From: Bradyrhizobium sp. B124
Lineage (GTDB): Bacteria > Pseudomonadota > Alphaproteobacteria > Rhizobiales > Xanthobacteraceae
Length of the DNA: 64,000 nucleotides
NCBI RefSeq assembly: GCF_038967635.1
Contig: NZ_CP152413.1
Coordinates: 7,754,001 to 7,818,000, forward strand
Reading direction: 5' to 3'
Part shown: positions 19,035 to 27,274 of the stretch, one piece after another
Layout of the letters: each line of letters opens with the position of its first letter
How positions within the stretch are numbered: position 1 is the first letter of the stretch
Position numbers and translations under genes: made by a program
Notes under the pieces: model-generated
Told to the model about the DNA's origin: nothing
The model's database searches: none
Seen by the model: only the letters and a program-made list of their open reading frames with translations

Positions 19035-19781
19035 TCAAGACCTCTGCGTTGGCGCGTGGATTTCGTCTATTTTGTTCAGATGTACCGAGCATGCCAGCCG
19101 GTCAAATGGCGATTCGGAAATTCCAAATACCGTGAAGGCAGGCTCTATGGTCGTAAGTTCATAAAGCCGTCGCAGGGTGGGATATCCATTAGGAATCCCG
19201 AATGCCTGCTGTGCTTCTTCCGACGCTGGTGCGGCATCGATAAGCAGGCTTATCTTTCCATGGTTCGCGCCGCACCCGTGCAGTGCCTCGCAGGCAAGCT
19301 CGTCTCCGAATTCATCGAACACTCGGTCGAAGGAAAGTGGAAAGTACGAAGTATCGAATATTAATGGTATGCCATCGGCCGATATTACCTTTCGTAGGCA
19401 CAGCATTGTTCCAGTAGGTGCGCCAAACTCGCTAAACGACGGATGGCAGATCGCCTCTCTTGATACTGATCTCAACTGAATGCGCGGCTTGCACTCAACG
19501 TCCTGCTCATCCTTGGGTGATGTGAAGCCGAAATTGACGTCGCGAATGAACCTGTGCCTTTCCCGTATAAAGGTTCCAAGCCCAGAGACGGTACGCAGGA
19601 CGCCGGTGGATTGAAGGTCGCGCAGCGCACGTTTGATCGTTATTGCGCTTACGCCAAACTCCTCCGCCAATGCCGCGACCGATGGCAGAGGCTCCCCTGT
19701 CTTGTATTCGTTTTTCATCACTCGCCGCGCGATCTCTTGTCTGACCGTTTCATGCAGCAAACCGGTAACCGTCTTCTGCAT
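19035..19781 (-). CDS. GntR-family (HutC/UTRA) transcriptional regulator
   Basis: 248 residues. The N-terminal winged helix (residues ~8-75) shows GEPLPSVAALAEEFGVSAIT and IKRALRDLQSTGVLRTVSGL, classic for GntR. Residues ~90-235 are a UTRA ligand-binding domain of the HutC group (TMLCLRKVISADGIPLIFDT, LRRLYELTTIEPAFTVFG). Such regulators respond to small metabolites, often amino acids or sugars. It lies between the convergent P450 and the GNAT/PLP-enzyme/kinase operon on its own strand, with a ~440-base gap. It may control one or both; no operator was identified. Confidence 0.9.
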   Translation of the reverse strand: MQKTVTGLLHETVRQEIARRVMKNEYKTGEPLPSVAALAEEFGVSAITIKRALRDLQSTGVLRTVSGLGTFIRERHRFIRDVNFGFTSPKDEQDVECKPRIQLRSVSREAICHPSFSEFGAPTGTMLCLRKVISADGIPLIFDTSYFPLSFDRVFDEFGDELACEALHGCGANHGKISLLIDAAPASEEAQQAFGIPNGYPTLRRLYELTTIEPAFTVFGISESPFDRLACSVHLNKIDEIHAPTQRS

Positions 19782-19856
19782 TGGGAGACTCCCAGAAATT
19801 GACCAAACGAACCTGAGATGCTTCTCTGGCTCATGTACTCCCCGCCGTACAGCAGC

Positions 19857-20165
19857 TCAGCTCAAGACGAATCGGACAGATTCGTGACGGGCGTCGATGC
19901 GAGCGTCATCGGGACGCGCTCGTCGCGGTGGAACTAAGGAAGTGTTCGGAAGCTGGTCCGTGTTCCTGCTGAACCAGACAAGGCCCCGGAAAGCACCAAA
20001 TCCAAAAAGGAAACATTGTAGTCGACGCACCAGCTCGCATTGCTTTCGAATGTCCGCGCAGCCATAGAAATAATGGCGCAGCGGACGGTCGCGATGCACC
20101 ATAGCAAAGCTTCTTAAATCGCTATGCTTCAAGCAAGCTTGTGCCTCATCAACTATGATGGCCAT
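19857..20165 (-). CDS. short hypothetical frame downstream of the GNAT gene
   Basis: A 102-residue open frame starting 60 bases after the GNAT stop and on the same strand. The first ~65 residues (MAIIVDEAQACLKHSDLRSF and following) look protein-like; the tail is rich in Arg and Pro. No family is recognised and the ribosome site is weak. It may be a remnant or a chance frame in the gap before the GntR gene. Confidence 0.2.
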   Translation of the reverse strand: MAIIVDEAQACLKHSDLRSFAMVHRDRPLRHYFYGCADIRKQCELVRRLQCFLFGFGAFRGLVWFSRNTDQLPNTSLVPPRRARPDDARIDARHESVRFVLS

Positions 20166-20224
20166 CCGATATCTCTGCTCTGCCTTTTGTCGAAAGCCGA
20201 AAAGACAGCGATGCTCCTCATTTT

Positions 20225-20761
20225 CTAGCGCATTTCATATTCAAGAATGTTCTGGATGCCGACCGGGCCGAGGTAGGTAGCGCCCGTGTCACGAAAGCCA
20301 GACTTCAAATAAAGGTTCCTAGCTGTCCCATTGCGGGCATTCACTGCGAGCATGAGGTGATCGACGCATGGTCGGTTTGTCAGGATCCATTGAACCGCAA
20401 GTCTCATTGCTGCCATACCGTACCCATTGCTTTGGTATGCTGGGCCGACACGGAGGCCGTGCAAAGTAATCACGTCTGGTGGTGCCCACTCCGGTACAGC
20501 CGTCCTTTCACGCAGCACAAAAAAGCCGACGACCTTGTTGCCAGCAACGATCGAGAACGGGTGCTTTAGTTCGGGACAAGAGTTGCTTCGAAGTTCGGAG
20601 AACACTAACTCTATCGGATCTACAAACTGCTCCTGCTCGGGGCAAAGGGTTAAATGCGTGACTGTCGCCTCATCAAAGTGAGACAATGCTTTCAGGGCTG
20701 CAACGCAGGTGTCCTGGATAGCTTTGGTCGATTTACGGTGTGCCATGTCGATACGATCCAC
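20225..20761 (-). CDS. GNAT N-acetyltransferase
   Basis: 178 residues from GTG 20761; AAGG lies just before it, and an in-frame ATG at 20746 has no ribosome site. The acetyl-CoA motif A appears as LRVGPAYQSNGYGMAAM, followed by NARNGTARNLYLKSGFRDTG, the usual motif B region. It starts six bases after the stop of the PLP-enzyme gene, so the two are co-transcribed and probably translationally coupled. Acceptor specificity is unknown. In this operon it could acetylate the amino acid made by the kinase and PLP enzyme, either as a biosynthetic step or to protect the producer (inference). Confidence 0.85.
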   Translation of the reverse strand: MDRIDMAHRKSTKAIQDTCVAALKALSHFDEATVTHLTLCPEQEQFVDPIELVFSELRSNSCPELKHPFSIVAGNKVVGFFVLRERTAVPEWAPPDVITLHGLRVGPAYQSNGYGMAAMRLAVQWILTNRPCVDHLMLAVNARNGTARNLYLKSGFRDTGATYLGPVGIQNILEYEMR

Positions 20762-20767
20762 CGGGCC

Positions 20768-21841
20768 TTAGATCGCCGAACCGAGGAGAGACTGGACTAT
20801 GCGTCTTGGAGCATGGTTTGGAGCATGGTCGACCAGTCTGGAAAGCACTTCGTCAAGTGCCCGCCTGCCCCAGGTATAAGAGGACCAGCCCTTCAGGTTT
20901 TCGGTGGGGGCTGTGACAGCCAGTGGCTCTTCGCGTGCTGACGTCGGCCACTCAGGAATGGCGGACAGCCATTCTTCGTTATAGGCGGTTTCAGTGTAAC
21001 GATGGCCCTCATCCGGGAAGATGGCAACAACCCTCTTGCCCGGATTCAGTTTTGACCACCAGTTCGCAACCTTAAACGCAGCCCCGCTGGTGGGGCCCAT
21101 GAATAATCCATGGTCCCGGTGTAACCGATGAGTTGCGTGAACTGCCTCTGCCGCCGTCAGCCAATGCACCTCATCAAACTGTCTGTGGTCGAGATTGGAG
21201 GGTAGGGTGTCACCTCCCAGCCCGCTGAAGTATCGTCGGCCACTGGGCTGCCCAAACAGAACGGATCCTGGAGCATCAACGCCGATGGCATGCAGTTCGG
21301 GGAATAGTACCCTTAGGGCCTTGGACGTGCCGCACGTCGAACCGCCTGACCCGACGGCGCCAACCAGGCAGTCAATCTTTCCGATCCTGTCGATGAGCGT
21401 GGCTGCGAATTTCGCGTAAGCAAGCGGACAGTCCGGGTTGGTATGCTGTGAGGGCCAATAGCTGTCAGGTGTTTCTTTCAGGTATGCGGCAAGTCTGTCC
21501 AACCGCGCGCGCTGAAATCCGCCACTGGGTGCTGGATTTGGGGCGATGTCTAGGTGCACCCCAAGATCGCTGAGGCGCTTATGAAGGTGCCGATCGAGGG
21601 TGGGGTCGCTCACCAGAGTGAGTTTGTATCCATGCTGCACGGCAAGCATGGCCAGGGCCAACCCAAAATTGCCCGAAGAGGACGCGCAAATGCGCCCACC
21701 CGGTTTGAGAAAACCCTGCTCCGCGGCCCGCTCAAGGATGAAGCGGGCAGGGAGAAGCTTCAGAAGAAAGAAACTGGCAGCATACAGGCCATCTCTCAAC
21801 TGGATGATTCTCGGATTCTCGAAATCCTCGAGCTTGCGCAT
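20768..21841 (-). CDS. cysteine synthase/CBS-family PLP enzyme (beta-substitution), copy 1
   Basis: 357 residues from ATG 21841; a TTG at 21871 would overlap the kinase gene and is less likely. This is a fold-type II PLP enzyme of the CysK/SbnA group. The Schiff-base Lys is in FFLLKLLPAR: it lies 15 residues before GFLKPG, the same spacing as in CysK. The substrate loop is ASSSGNFGLAL, the phosphate-binding loop GAVGSGGSTCG and the C-terminal serine motif GPTSGAAFKVA. These enzymes replace a leaving group on O-acetyl- or O-phospho-serine/threonine. It sits between a threonine/serine-kinase-like GHMP gene and a GNAT in one operon, so O-phospho-Ser or O-phospho-Thr is a likely substrate. It differs clearly from the second copy at 23.4-24.5 kb. 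Confidence 0.85.
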   Translation of the reverse strand: MRKLEDFENPRIIQLRDGLYAASFFLLKLLPARFILERAAEQGFLKPGGRICASSSGNFGLALAMLAVQHGYKLTLVSDPTLDRHLHKRLSDLGVHLDIAPNPAPSGGFQRARLDRLAAYLKETPDSYWPSQHTNPDCPLAYAKFAATLIDRIGKIDCLVGAVGSGGSTCGTSKALRVLFPELHAIGVDAPGSVLFGQPSGRRYFSGLGGDTLPSNLDHRQFDEVHWLTAAEAVHATHRLHRDHGLFMGPTSGAAFKVANWWSKLNPGKRVVAIFPDEGHRYTETAYNEEWLSAIPEWPTSAREEPLAVTAPTENLKGWSSYTWGRRALDEVLSRLVDHAPNHAPRRIVQSLLGSAI

Positions 21842-21851
21842 GAGAGCTCGG

Positions 21852-22772
21852 CTAGCCAATCGTTGCTCCAAATGTCATTCGGTTCCGGAAGATCGATGGC
21901 TCGAAGCCTGACTTTCGCAGGTCATGCATCGCTAGATCCATGTGCTTGGTGGTTCTGGCGCTTGCTGGATCGAACAGCAAACCGACAACAGTCCCACTGT
22001 GCGCAACCTGCACGCCAACAGCGCCATGGCGAGTGCCGATTGCCTGGATTTCGTCCAGGCGCGGCTTTGGGAGGAATCTCTGGTTGATCAGCGCACTTGC
22101 GGTAGCAACGCGGCCAAGTAGTCCAAGGTCGGCGTCCCTGATCGCCCGACGCATAAGACTCCGGAGCGGACGAAAAAGCTCGACCTCGAAAGAATCGTAC
22201 CGTGCCGGCTCAAACACCAGCGTATCGACGCTTTGGTCGGGAGCTGCATCGACGCTGATGAAATCGAACGCTGGAAGCGAGGTTCGAAAAGACTCTATCA
22301 CGATCCCTTCACGATGTGCAAAGAGCACTGCCTGCTGCGAAAACAACGTGGAGTCGCATGCCGTCTCCGCTCTCACCGCGATTTCCATGACCCGGTCAGG
22401 CGTTGCTTCGACGTGCAGATAATCGAGAACGGCCGAGATGCTGGCCAGGACGTCGGCTGTCGATGAGCCCATGCCGCGCGCAACAGGGATATTGCTTGCT
22501 ATTGTCAGATGCCCGCCAACTCTGATCCTTGCGAACCTCGCAAGCGCGAGCTCGGCGGCGCGTTTCGACTTTTCACAACACACTGGAGTGACGGTCACCC
22601 CGTCTTCGTTGCTCGCCTTGAACGTTGCTGTAGATTTAAGATCGCGGCAGGGCAGCGATGTCAGACCACGGTGCAGACGAGCATTTTCGTCCTCGAATAT
22701 GCCCTGAAGCAGCTCTCCATGGTGACCGATAGCCTCACCGTAGCCTAGTGATGCAGGAACAGTTGATCTCAT
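21852..22772 (-). CDS. GHMP kinase, PduX-like (L-threonine/L-serine kinase)
   Basis: 306 residues from ATG 22772; a TTG-initiated extension to 22853 is possible, but neither has a strong ribosome site. The N-terminal motif GYGEAIGHHGELLQG matches PduX-type threonine kinases, and the ATP-binding GHMP motif is PVARGMGSSTADV (~95-107). The C-terminal part (HGAVGVQVAHSGTVVGLLFD) is the usual third GHMP motif region. PduX phosphorylates L-threonine for cobalamin synthesis, but no cobalamin gene is present here. The next gene, ten bases downstream, is a cysteine-synthase-like PLP enzyme, so the phosphorylated amino acid probably feeds a beta-replacement reaction. It is the first gene behind the sigma-54-like promoter at 22.9 kb. 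Confidence 0.85.
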   Translation of the reverse strand: MRSTVPASLGYGEAIGHHGELLQGIFEDENARLHRGLTSLPCRDLKSTATFKASNEDGVTVTPVCCEKSKRAAELALARFARIRVGGHLTIASNIPVARGMGSSTADVLASISAVLDYLHVEATPDRVMEIAVRAETACDSTLFSQQAVLFAHREGIVIESFRTSLPAFDFISVDAAPDQSVDTLVFEPARYDSFEVELFRPLRSLMRRAIRDADLGLLGRVATASALINQRFLPKPRLDEIQAIGTRHGAVGVQVAHSGTVVGLLFDPASARTTKHMDLAMHDLRKSGFEPSIFRNRMTFGATIG

Positions 22773-22890
22773 GGATCCGAGCGAAAGTTGAGTGTACAGC
22801 CGATGATCAAGATTCGGTGCCTGAGTTGATTGCGGGTTGTTCGAGATTGGCAAGTTGCGGATGCGCCGTTGCGACGCCTTGCGGCCACAA

Positions 22891-22907
22891 CTTCAAAAAT
22901 CGTGCCA
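22891..22907 (-). promoter_or_regulatory. sigma-54 (RpoN)-like -24/-12 promoter of the kinase operon
   Basis: On the minus strand the sequence reads TTGGCACGATTTTTGAAG. The -24 part TGGCACG is a perfect match and is followed, after four bases, by TTGAA where the consensus is TTGCA. The GG to GN spacing of ten bases is correct. It lies about 120 bases before ATG 22772 (38 before the alternative TTG). The one departure is A for C at -12. Support comes from a near-identical element before the second PLP-enzyme gene and a NifA-type site ~97 bases upstream. Confidence 0.6.
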
Positions 22908-22993
22908 ATGTGGAGGAAGGATCTTGGAACTGGCCGCTGAAAGCTTACCAACAGCTTAGATGGGCAGCCCTTAAAAGAGCGTCCGAGCACGAT

Positions 22994-23009
22994 TGTGCTG
23001 AACACGACA
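22994..23009. promoter_or_regulatory. candidate NifA upstream activator sequence
   Basis: TGTGCTGAACACGACA fits TGT-N10-ACA, the NifA binding consensus. It is centred about 97 bases upstream of the -24 element, the normal distance for NifA activation by looping. Such a site occurs by chance about once per 4 kb, so the value lies in its position. Confidence 0.55.
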
Positions 23010-23424
23010 GAACGGTCGTTCATTGAACATCCTGGCGGTCCTTCACGCTCATTCATGTCGCTATTCCTGGAATGAGGATATCCCGATCGACGGAGATACC
23101 AGATGGGTTTTGGAGGTCCGGAGGCGGCGCATGACCATTTCCAACGGCGAGCGCACGAGCTTGCAGACTGGCCTCCGAGCAACGAACGTGCTGGCGCGCG
23201 AACGTGGATTGCGCAACGCCGTGGCGAGGAGGGCCCTGTGGGCCTATGCGACGGGAGGATGATCCGATGAGCCATGGCAAATCGCATTGGTGAGGTCGAC
23301 GCGGCTTGGTAACCGACCAGGGAGACGCCGCAGCAATCAGTTCGGATGATCCATCGTGTTGCCTTGAAACCTCGCGGTGGCTAGTTCACGCACCGAACAC
23401 CGAGATAGTCAGGTAGAAAGGGCG
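23010..23424. other. intergenic between kinase control region and second PLP-enzyme gene
   Basis: Only short shadow-like frames are present, and nothing is recognised. The second PLP-enzyme gene ends here on the minus strand; no terminator with a T-run was seen. Confidence 0.4.
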
Positions 23425-24519
23425 TTACGGATTATACCCAGCAGGTCGGGGCGCCGGATCGACCCCGGCGACATCCCGGTATTTGCGTCGGCCCCACATG
23501 AATCGGCACCATCCTTCCGATACCTCCTGTAGTGAAGCGATGTCTCTTGGCCCTGCCCAATCACGACTAAGGTCCTCGTTCCAGTTGTTCAACCATCCAG
23601 GGTTAAACATTGTTTCCACATAACGGACGCCGTGGTCCGGTAGAATAGTCAGAACGGTACGCGAGGGGTCCTGAGCTGCAAACCACTCCGCAACCGTAAG
23701 AGCGGCACCACTCGACGGTCCGACAAGCATTCCGCTACGTCGATGAAAATCGTGTACCTTTTGCACCATCTTCGGCACTGGGACCCAGTGGACCTCGTCG
23801 CAACGTTCAAAATCTACGTTGCCCATGGGAATTCCGGCTCCCATTGCCAGAATTTGCTCGAACGTTTCCCTGCACATCTTGCTGATCCGCCGAGCTTGGG
23901 CACCAAAAATAACGCTTCTATTGTGATCGACAGCGACGACCTTCAAATCGGGATTCGCGTGTTGCAAGACTGACGCAACTCCAAACAGGGATCCACCGCT
24001 GCCCACCGTACCAACGATCACATCAATTTTTGGCTGTGTCAGCAGAACACGCTCGGCGATCGGCCTGTAAGAAAAAGAGTTCAGATAATTTGTGTACTGT
24101 TGTGGCCAAAAGCTCTTGGGAATCGATGAGCGCAACCCGGCCAGCACCTCAAGGCGGGCTTGCTGGATTCCGCCTTCGCAGTTCTTGCTGGCGTGAACTG
24201 TATGTAGGACTGCGCCCAGATTCTCTAGGCGCCAGCGGACCACGTCAGATGTTGGACCGGTAACCAGCGTGAGGCGGAGGTCATATAAAGAGCACAGGAT
24301 AGCCAGCGCCAAGGCAAACGTGCCAGAACTGCTTTCAATCACATGTCCGTCAGCCCGCAGTCGTCCAGTTGCCAGTGCGATATCAAGTATACATTTCGCC
24401 GGCGTGAACTTCATAAGATCGAATTTCGCGGCAATCAAATTGTGCGTGACTTGTACGAACGTTGGGAAGGAAAGCATTTCGACAACATCGGCGGTGAACG
24501 GCTTTGTAGGTGCATTCAT
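23425..24519 (-). CDS. cysteine synthase/CBS-family PLP enzyme, divergent copy 2
   Basis: 364 residues from ATG 24519, with AGGA upstream at loose spacing; the frame extends to 24555. It has the same fold-type II family and layout as the enzyme at 20.8-21.8 kb: Lys in KFDLMKFTPAK, phosphate loop GTVGSGGSLFG and C-terminal GPSSGAALTVAEW. The substrate loop is ESSSGTFALAL, so the Asn normally found in SGNTG is replaced by Thr, which may change substrate or reaction. PEHGVRY-like DHGVRYVETMFNPGWL corresponds to DEGHRYTETAYNEEWL in copy 1, showing common ancestry. It is not in the same operon but has its own copy of the sigma-54-like element, so both are probably expressed together and may act in sequence. 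Confidence 0.8.
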   Translation of the reverse strand: MNAPTKPFTADVVEMLSFPTFVQVTHNLIAAKFDLMKFTPAKCILDIALATGRLRADGHVIESSSGTFALALAILCSLYDLRLTLVTGPTSDVVRWRLENLGAVLHTVHASKNCEGGIQQARLEVLAGLRSSIPKSFWPQQYTNYLNSFSYRPIAERVLLTQPKIDVIVGTVGSGGSLFGVASVLQHANPDLKVVAVDHNRSVIFGAQARRISKMCRETFEQILAMGAGIPMGNVDFERCDEVHWVPVPKMVQKVHDFHRRSGMLVGPSSGAALTVAEWFAAQDPSRTVLTILPDHGVRYVETMFNPGWLNNWNEDLSRDWAGPRDIASLQEVSEGWCRFMWGRRKYRDVAGVDPAPRPAGYNP

Positions 24520-24740
24520 GCTGCGATTGTTCCTGAGTGTCGGACGAGTGGCCAACGGCTAGGCGCCGTTTGGCGTCTCATCCTGGGCGGTGCTTACGGT
24601 GCTTTAGTTGCGGAGTAAGAAAGCCGGCGCGAAACGCGAATGCGCGTCGTAGATGTGACATTATGCTCGTCTTGCTTCCCTCAATAGGTCGGGTCTCGCG
24701 AAGCGATAGTGATGACCATCTATGGCGGCCAGGCAAAAGA

Positions 24741-24756
24741 TTCAAAAATCGTACCA
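24741..24756 (-). promoter_or_regulatory. sigma-54-like element upstream of second PLP enzyme
   Basis: On the minus strand it reads TTGGTACGATTTTTGAAT, matching the element before the kinase operon at all but three of 18 positions. -24 is TGGTACG (C to T), -12 is TTGAA, with correct spacing. It lies about 220 bases before ATG 24519. No perfect TGT-N10-ACA was found upstream; only TGT-N10-GCA at 24785-24800, too close to be convincing. Confidence 0.5.
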
Positions 24757-26218
24757 ATTTGGATGAGGAGACGAGAATTGCCGATGTTGCTTCAGCTGCA
24801 TCTCCGAGCGATGTCGGGTCGTGGTGGGTGCTATCGCGGGCGCGGGATTGGATTGGCGAGCTGTGAAGTAATGGGCGAGCCATGGTCCGATGTTGGCGCC
24901 TGAGCGTCGCTGCATCCGCAGTGCAGCGGAAAATTGCCGGTCTTAACGTCTATCGGCCAAGGTTCGGTATGGTTCGAGCGGCCAATATGCGGGTAGGTTT
25001 CGACGCGATCCGGCAAATGTCCCGTCCAGGCCACACGTCGCGAACATCGCCAGGCGGACTTGAAGCAGGAATGGCGGCAGGCTGCGGTCCGCAATGAGCT
25101 GTTGTAGTCGCTCAGCCGATACAGAGCTACGCGGGCACGCGAGGGCGATTGCAGCTAGTGCCGTTCGCGGCCAGAGTTCTCGCCCTCTTCGAGCTTGATA
25201 ACAACTGGTTGCGGAAATTGCCGGAATCCCGTCATCGCAACCGATCGAGGATGGGCGTCTGGCTTGCACATTCGAACGTCTTGTGAATCTGCAGCGCTGG
25301 GCCGCAGGGCCCGTGAGCTTCAGAGAGAGCTTATGATTGGCAGCTTGTGGGTTGTCAGCCGCCAAAGCTAGTAGTTGATCCAGCGTGCCGCGGCATGCGA
25401 CCTCTCGGGTAAGGAGGGTTGGCCGGTCATCGACAAAGCGCTGGTTAGCTCAGTGTTCACTCGCAAAAAGAAGTGCAGCATGCGGCATCGATTGCAATCT
25501 GTTGACGCCGCCTGGTGTCGGTCGATGTGCTGGCTGATGGCGTGGAGAGATGTTGTGTTGCTCTGCCTCGGCATCCTTGTTCTTGCTGAGGTGATGGACC
25601 GTCTCGCTGACGTGCATCGCGGTCGTGCCCACGCGATGATCGAGGCCGCCCGCTCACATGTTGAGCTAGGAGGCTGGCTTCGACAAGTAAGCGCTTCGCC
25701 AACTGAACGCAGTCGAGGTAGTGGTCTGACAAGCGAGAGTTGGCATGCTGGGCAATGACGAAATGAAGCGCGGCCTCTCGCTTGTCGGGACAGGCCTCCA
25801 CGTCAGGGCTCCGCGATCTGAGCCCGCTGGTGATCGGGGCTATATTGTCGACGATAATGCTCGCAGCGCGTGCCGGCCTACGGCATCTCGTTGCGTATTT
25901 ATCGTCGGTTACTCATACGCAACGGAACGCGGTCACGCGGACAGCGCTCGTCTAATTGGAAGCAGTGAGTGCAAGCATATCAGGCTGCTGTTGGATGGTT
26001 CCATCAAGAACGCAGAACATCGATCTGGCAACTCCTGTGCGCGGGGTGGCGCCGAGCGATTTGGGAACGGAGGCCTGCGCGAGATAGGGAGATCGATGAG
26101 CTGGTCTTGATCGCTAAGAGCCCCTTGGGAATGGTGCGAACTCGAGGGGATCATCGGCGGTGACGTGCTGACAGGATCGTTCGTACGAGTGCATCTGCAG
26201 GTCAGGAGCGATGGCGTA
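24757..26218. other. 1.46-kb stretch without a supported gene
   Basis: Several open frames occur on both strands (for example 25375-25758 plus and 25933-26274 minus), but none shows a family motif, a good ribosome site or coding-like composition. Part may be decayed coding DNA. Confidence 0.4.
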
Positions 26219-26242
26219 ATGCCCAAGCGGCAATTTGGGCAT
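26219..26242. promoter_or_regulatory. 24-bp palindrome upstream of methyltransferase gene, candidate operator
   Basis: ATGCCCAA at 26219-26226 and TTGGGCAT at 26235-26242 form a perfect 8-bp inverted repeat with an 8-base spacer, 53 bases before ATG 26296. It has no following T-run, so it is not a terminator. Size and position suit a dimeric regulator such as a GntR or LysR protein. Confidence 0.4.
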
Positions 26243-26295
26243 TGCGAGTTGCCGCGGCCATTGCACTCTAACAATCAATGGCTGTGGAGACAAAG

Positions 26296-27078
26296 ATGCA
26301 AGGTGTTAAGAGACCGTCTTTTGGAAGCTTTTCCGAAATTGCAGAGTTTTATCCTGCGTTCCCACCCTACTCACGGCGGCTGCTTCAGGTCCTTGTCGAC
26401 CAGGTCAAGCACCTAACCGGGAGCCCGGTGTTCGGTGATATCGGCGCAGGTACGGGCGCAATCGCCTATACGTTAGCTGACATGGGTCTTGCCGGCTACG
26501 CGATCGAACCCGAGAGTCAAATGGTTGCAGTGGGGCAGAGGCGCAGCCCAACGTATCCTGCCATATCCTGGATTAATGCGCCGGGAGAAAACACCACCCT
26601 TGCCGACGAGTCGCTAGATTGGGTTTGCTACAGCCTGTCATTCCATTTGACGAACGCGGCGGAAGCACTTCGGGAAAGCATGCGAATCCTACGGCCTCGC
26701 GGTTTCTTCACAATAACGCACGTCCTCGCGGATCTTGAGACTGATCCCTTTCAGCTCGAAATCGAAAATCTTATACGCGACATGGCACCGGCTCTACGAC
26801 GGTCGCGGACCGCCCTCATCGGCCAGATGGGCACCTACGAGGCGCTCCTCAACCAGTATCCTGGCCTCGGGAACTGTATTTTTCTCGCGACCAGCCAAGC
26901 GATACCGATGAGCGAGGAGCGGTATGTCAACTACTGGCGTGGGCGGCATGATATTCCCAGTCAGGTCTCCTCGGAATTGTGGAATTCCATACTGCAAATG
27001 ATCGGGGAGACCTTCCGAAGGCGGCAGCCGGTCAACCTGAGATTCCGCTCTGCAGCTTGGCATGCGCAAAGGGTGTGA
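26296..27078 (+). CDS. class I SAM-dependent methyltransferase
   Basis: 260 residues from ATG 26296, preceded by GGAGA at five bases; an upstream ATG at 26278 has no ribosome site. Motif I is FGDIGAGTGAIAYTLADMGL, the acidic end of strand 2 is YAIEPESQM, and the later motif LDWVCYSLSFHLTNAAEALR plus RILRPRGFFTI are typical of UbiE/COQ5-like enzymes. It should move a methyl group from SAM to a small molecule. It lies about 200 bases before an LLM flavin monooxygenase on the same strand and may be co-transcribed. The substrate is unknown. Confidence 0.88.
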   Translation: MQGVKRPSFGSFSEIAEFYPAFPPYSRRLLQVLVDQVKHLTGSPVFGDIGAGTGAIAYTLADMGLAGYAIEPESQMVAVGQRRSPTYPAISWINAPGENTTLADESLDWVCYSLSFHLTNAAEALRESMRILRPRGFFTITHVLADLETDPFQLEIENLIRDMAPALRRSRTALIGQMGTYEALLNQYPGLGNCIFLATSQAIPMSEERYVNYWRGRHDIPSQVSSELWNSILQMIGETFRRRQPVNLRFRSAAWHAQRV

Positions 27079-27274
27079 TGTGCTCGCCATGTCTCAAGAT
27101 GATCAAGAAGGCTGAGCCAGCGGTGGTTCGCCACTGTGACTTCGCTCGAAATGGACGAGGCAGAGCCGGCAGCCGTTGCGGCATAGCAAGGGTGATGCTG
27201 GCTGGTAGGGCAACGTGCAGGACCTGCCAGCTGAGCACGGTTCGCAAGGATGTCAAATTCAGCAGGAGGACAGT

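Noticed and set aside
21740..21841. Apparent loss of the PLP-binding lysine in the first cysteine-synthase-like enzyme (PARFILE where copy 2 has PAKCILD).
   Set aside because: Counting back from the GFLKPG segment, the lysine in FFLLKLLPAR sits at the same distance (15 residues) as the catalytic lysine of CysK, and copy 2 has a matching lysine in DLMKFTPAK. The residue is conserved.
24785..24800. TGT-N10-GCA near the second sigma-54-like element as a NifA site.
   Set aside because: It has one mismatch in the invariant ACA and is only ~30 bases from the promoter.
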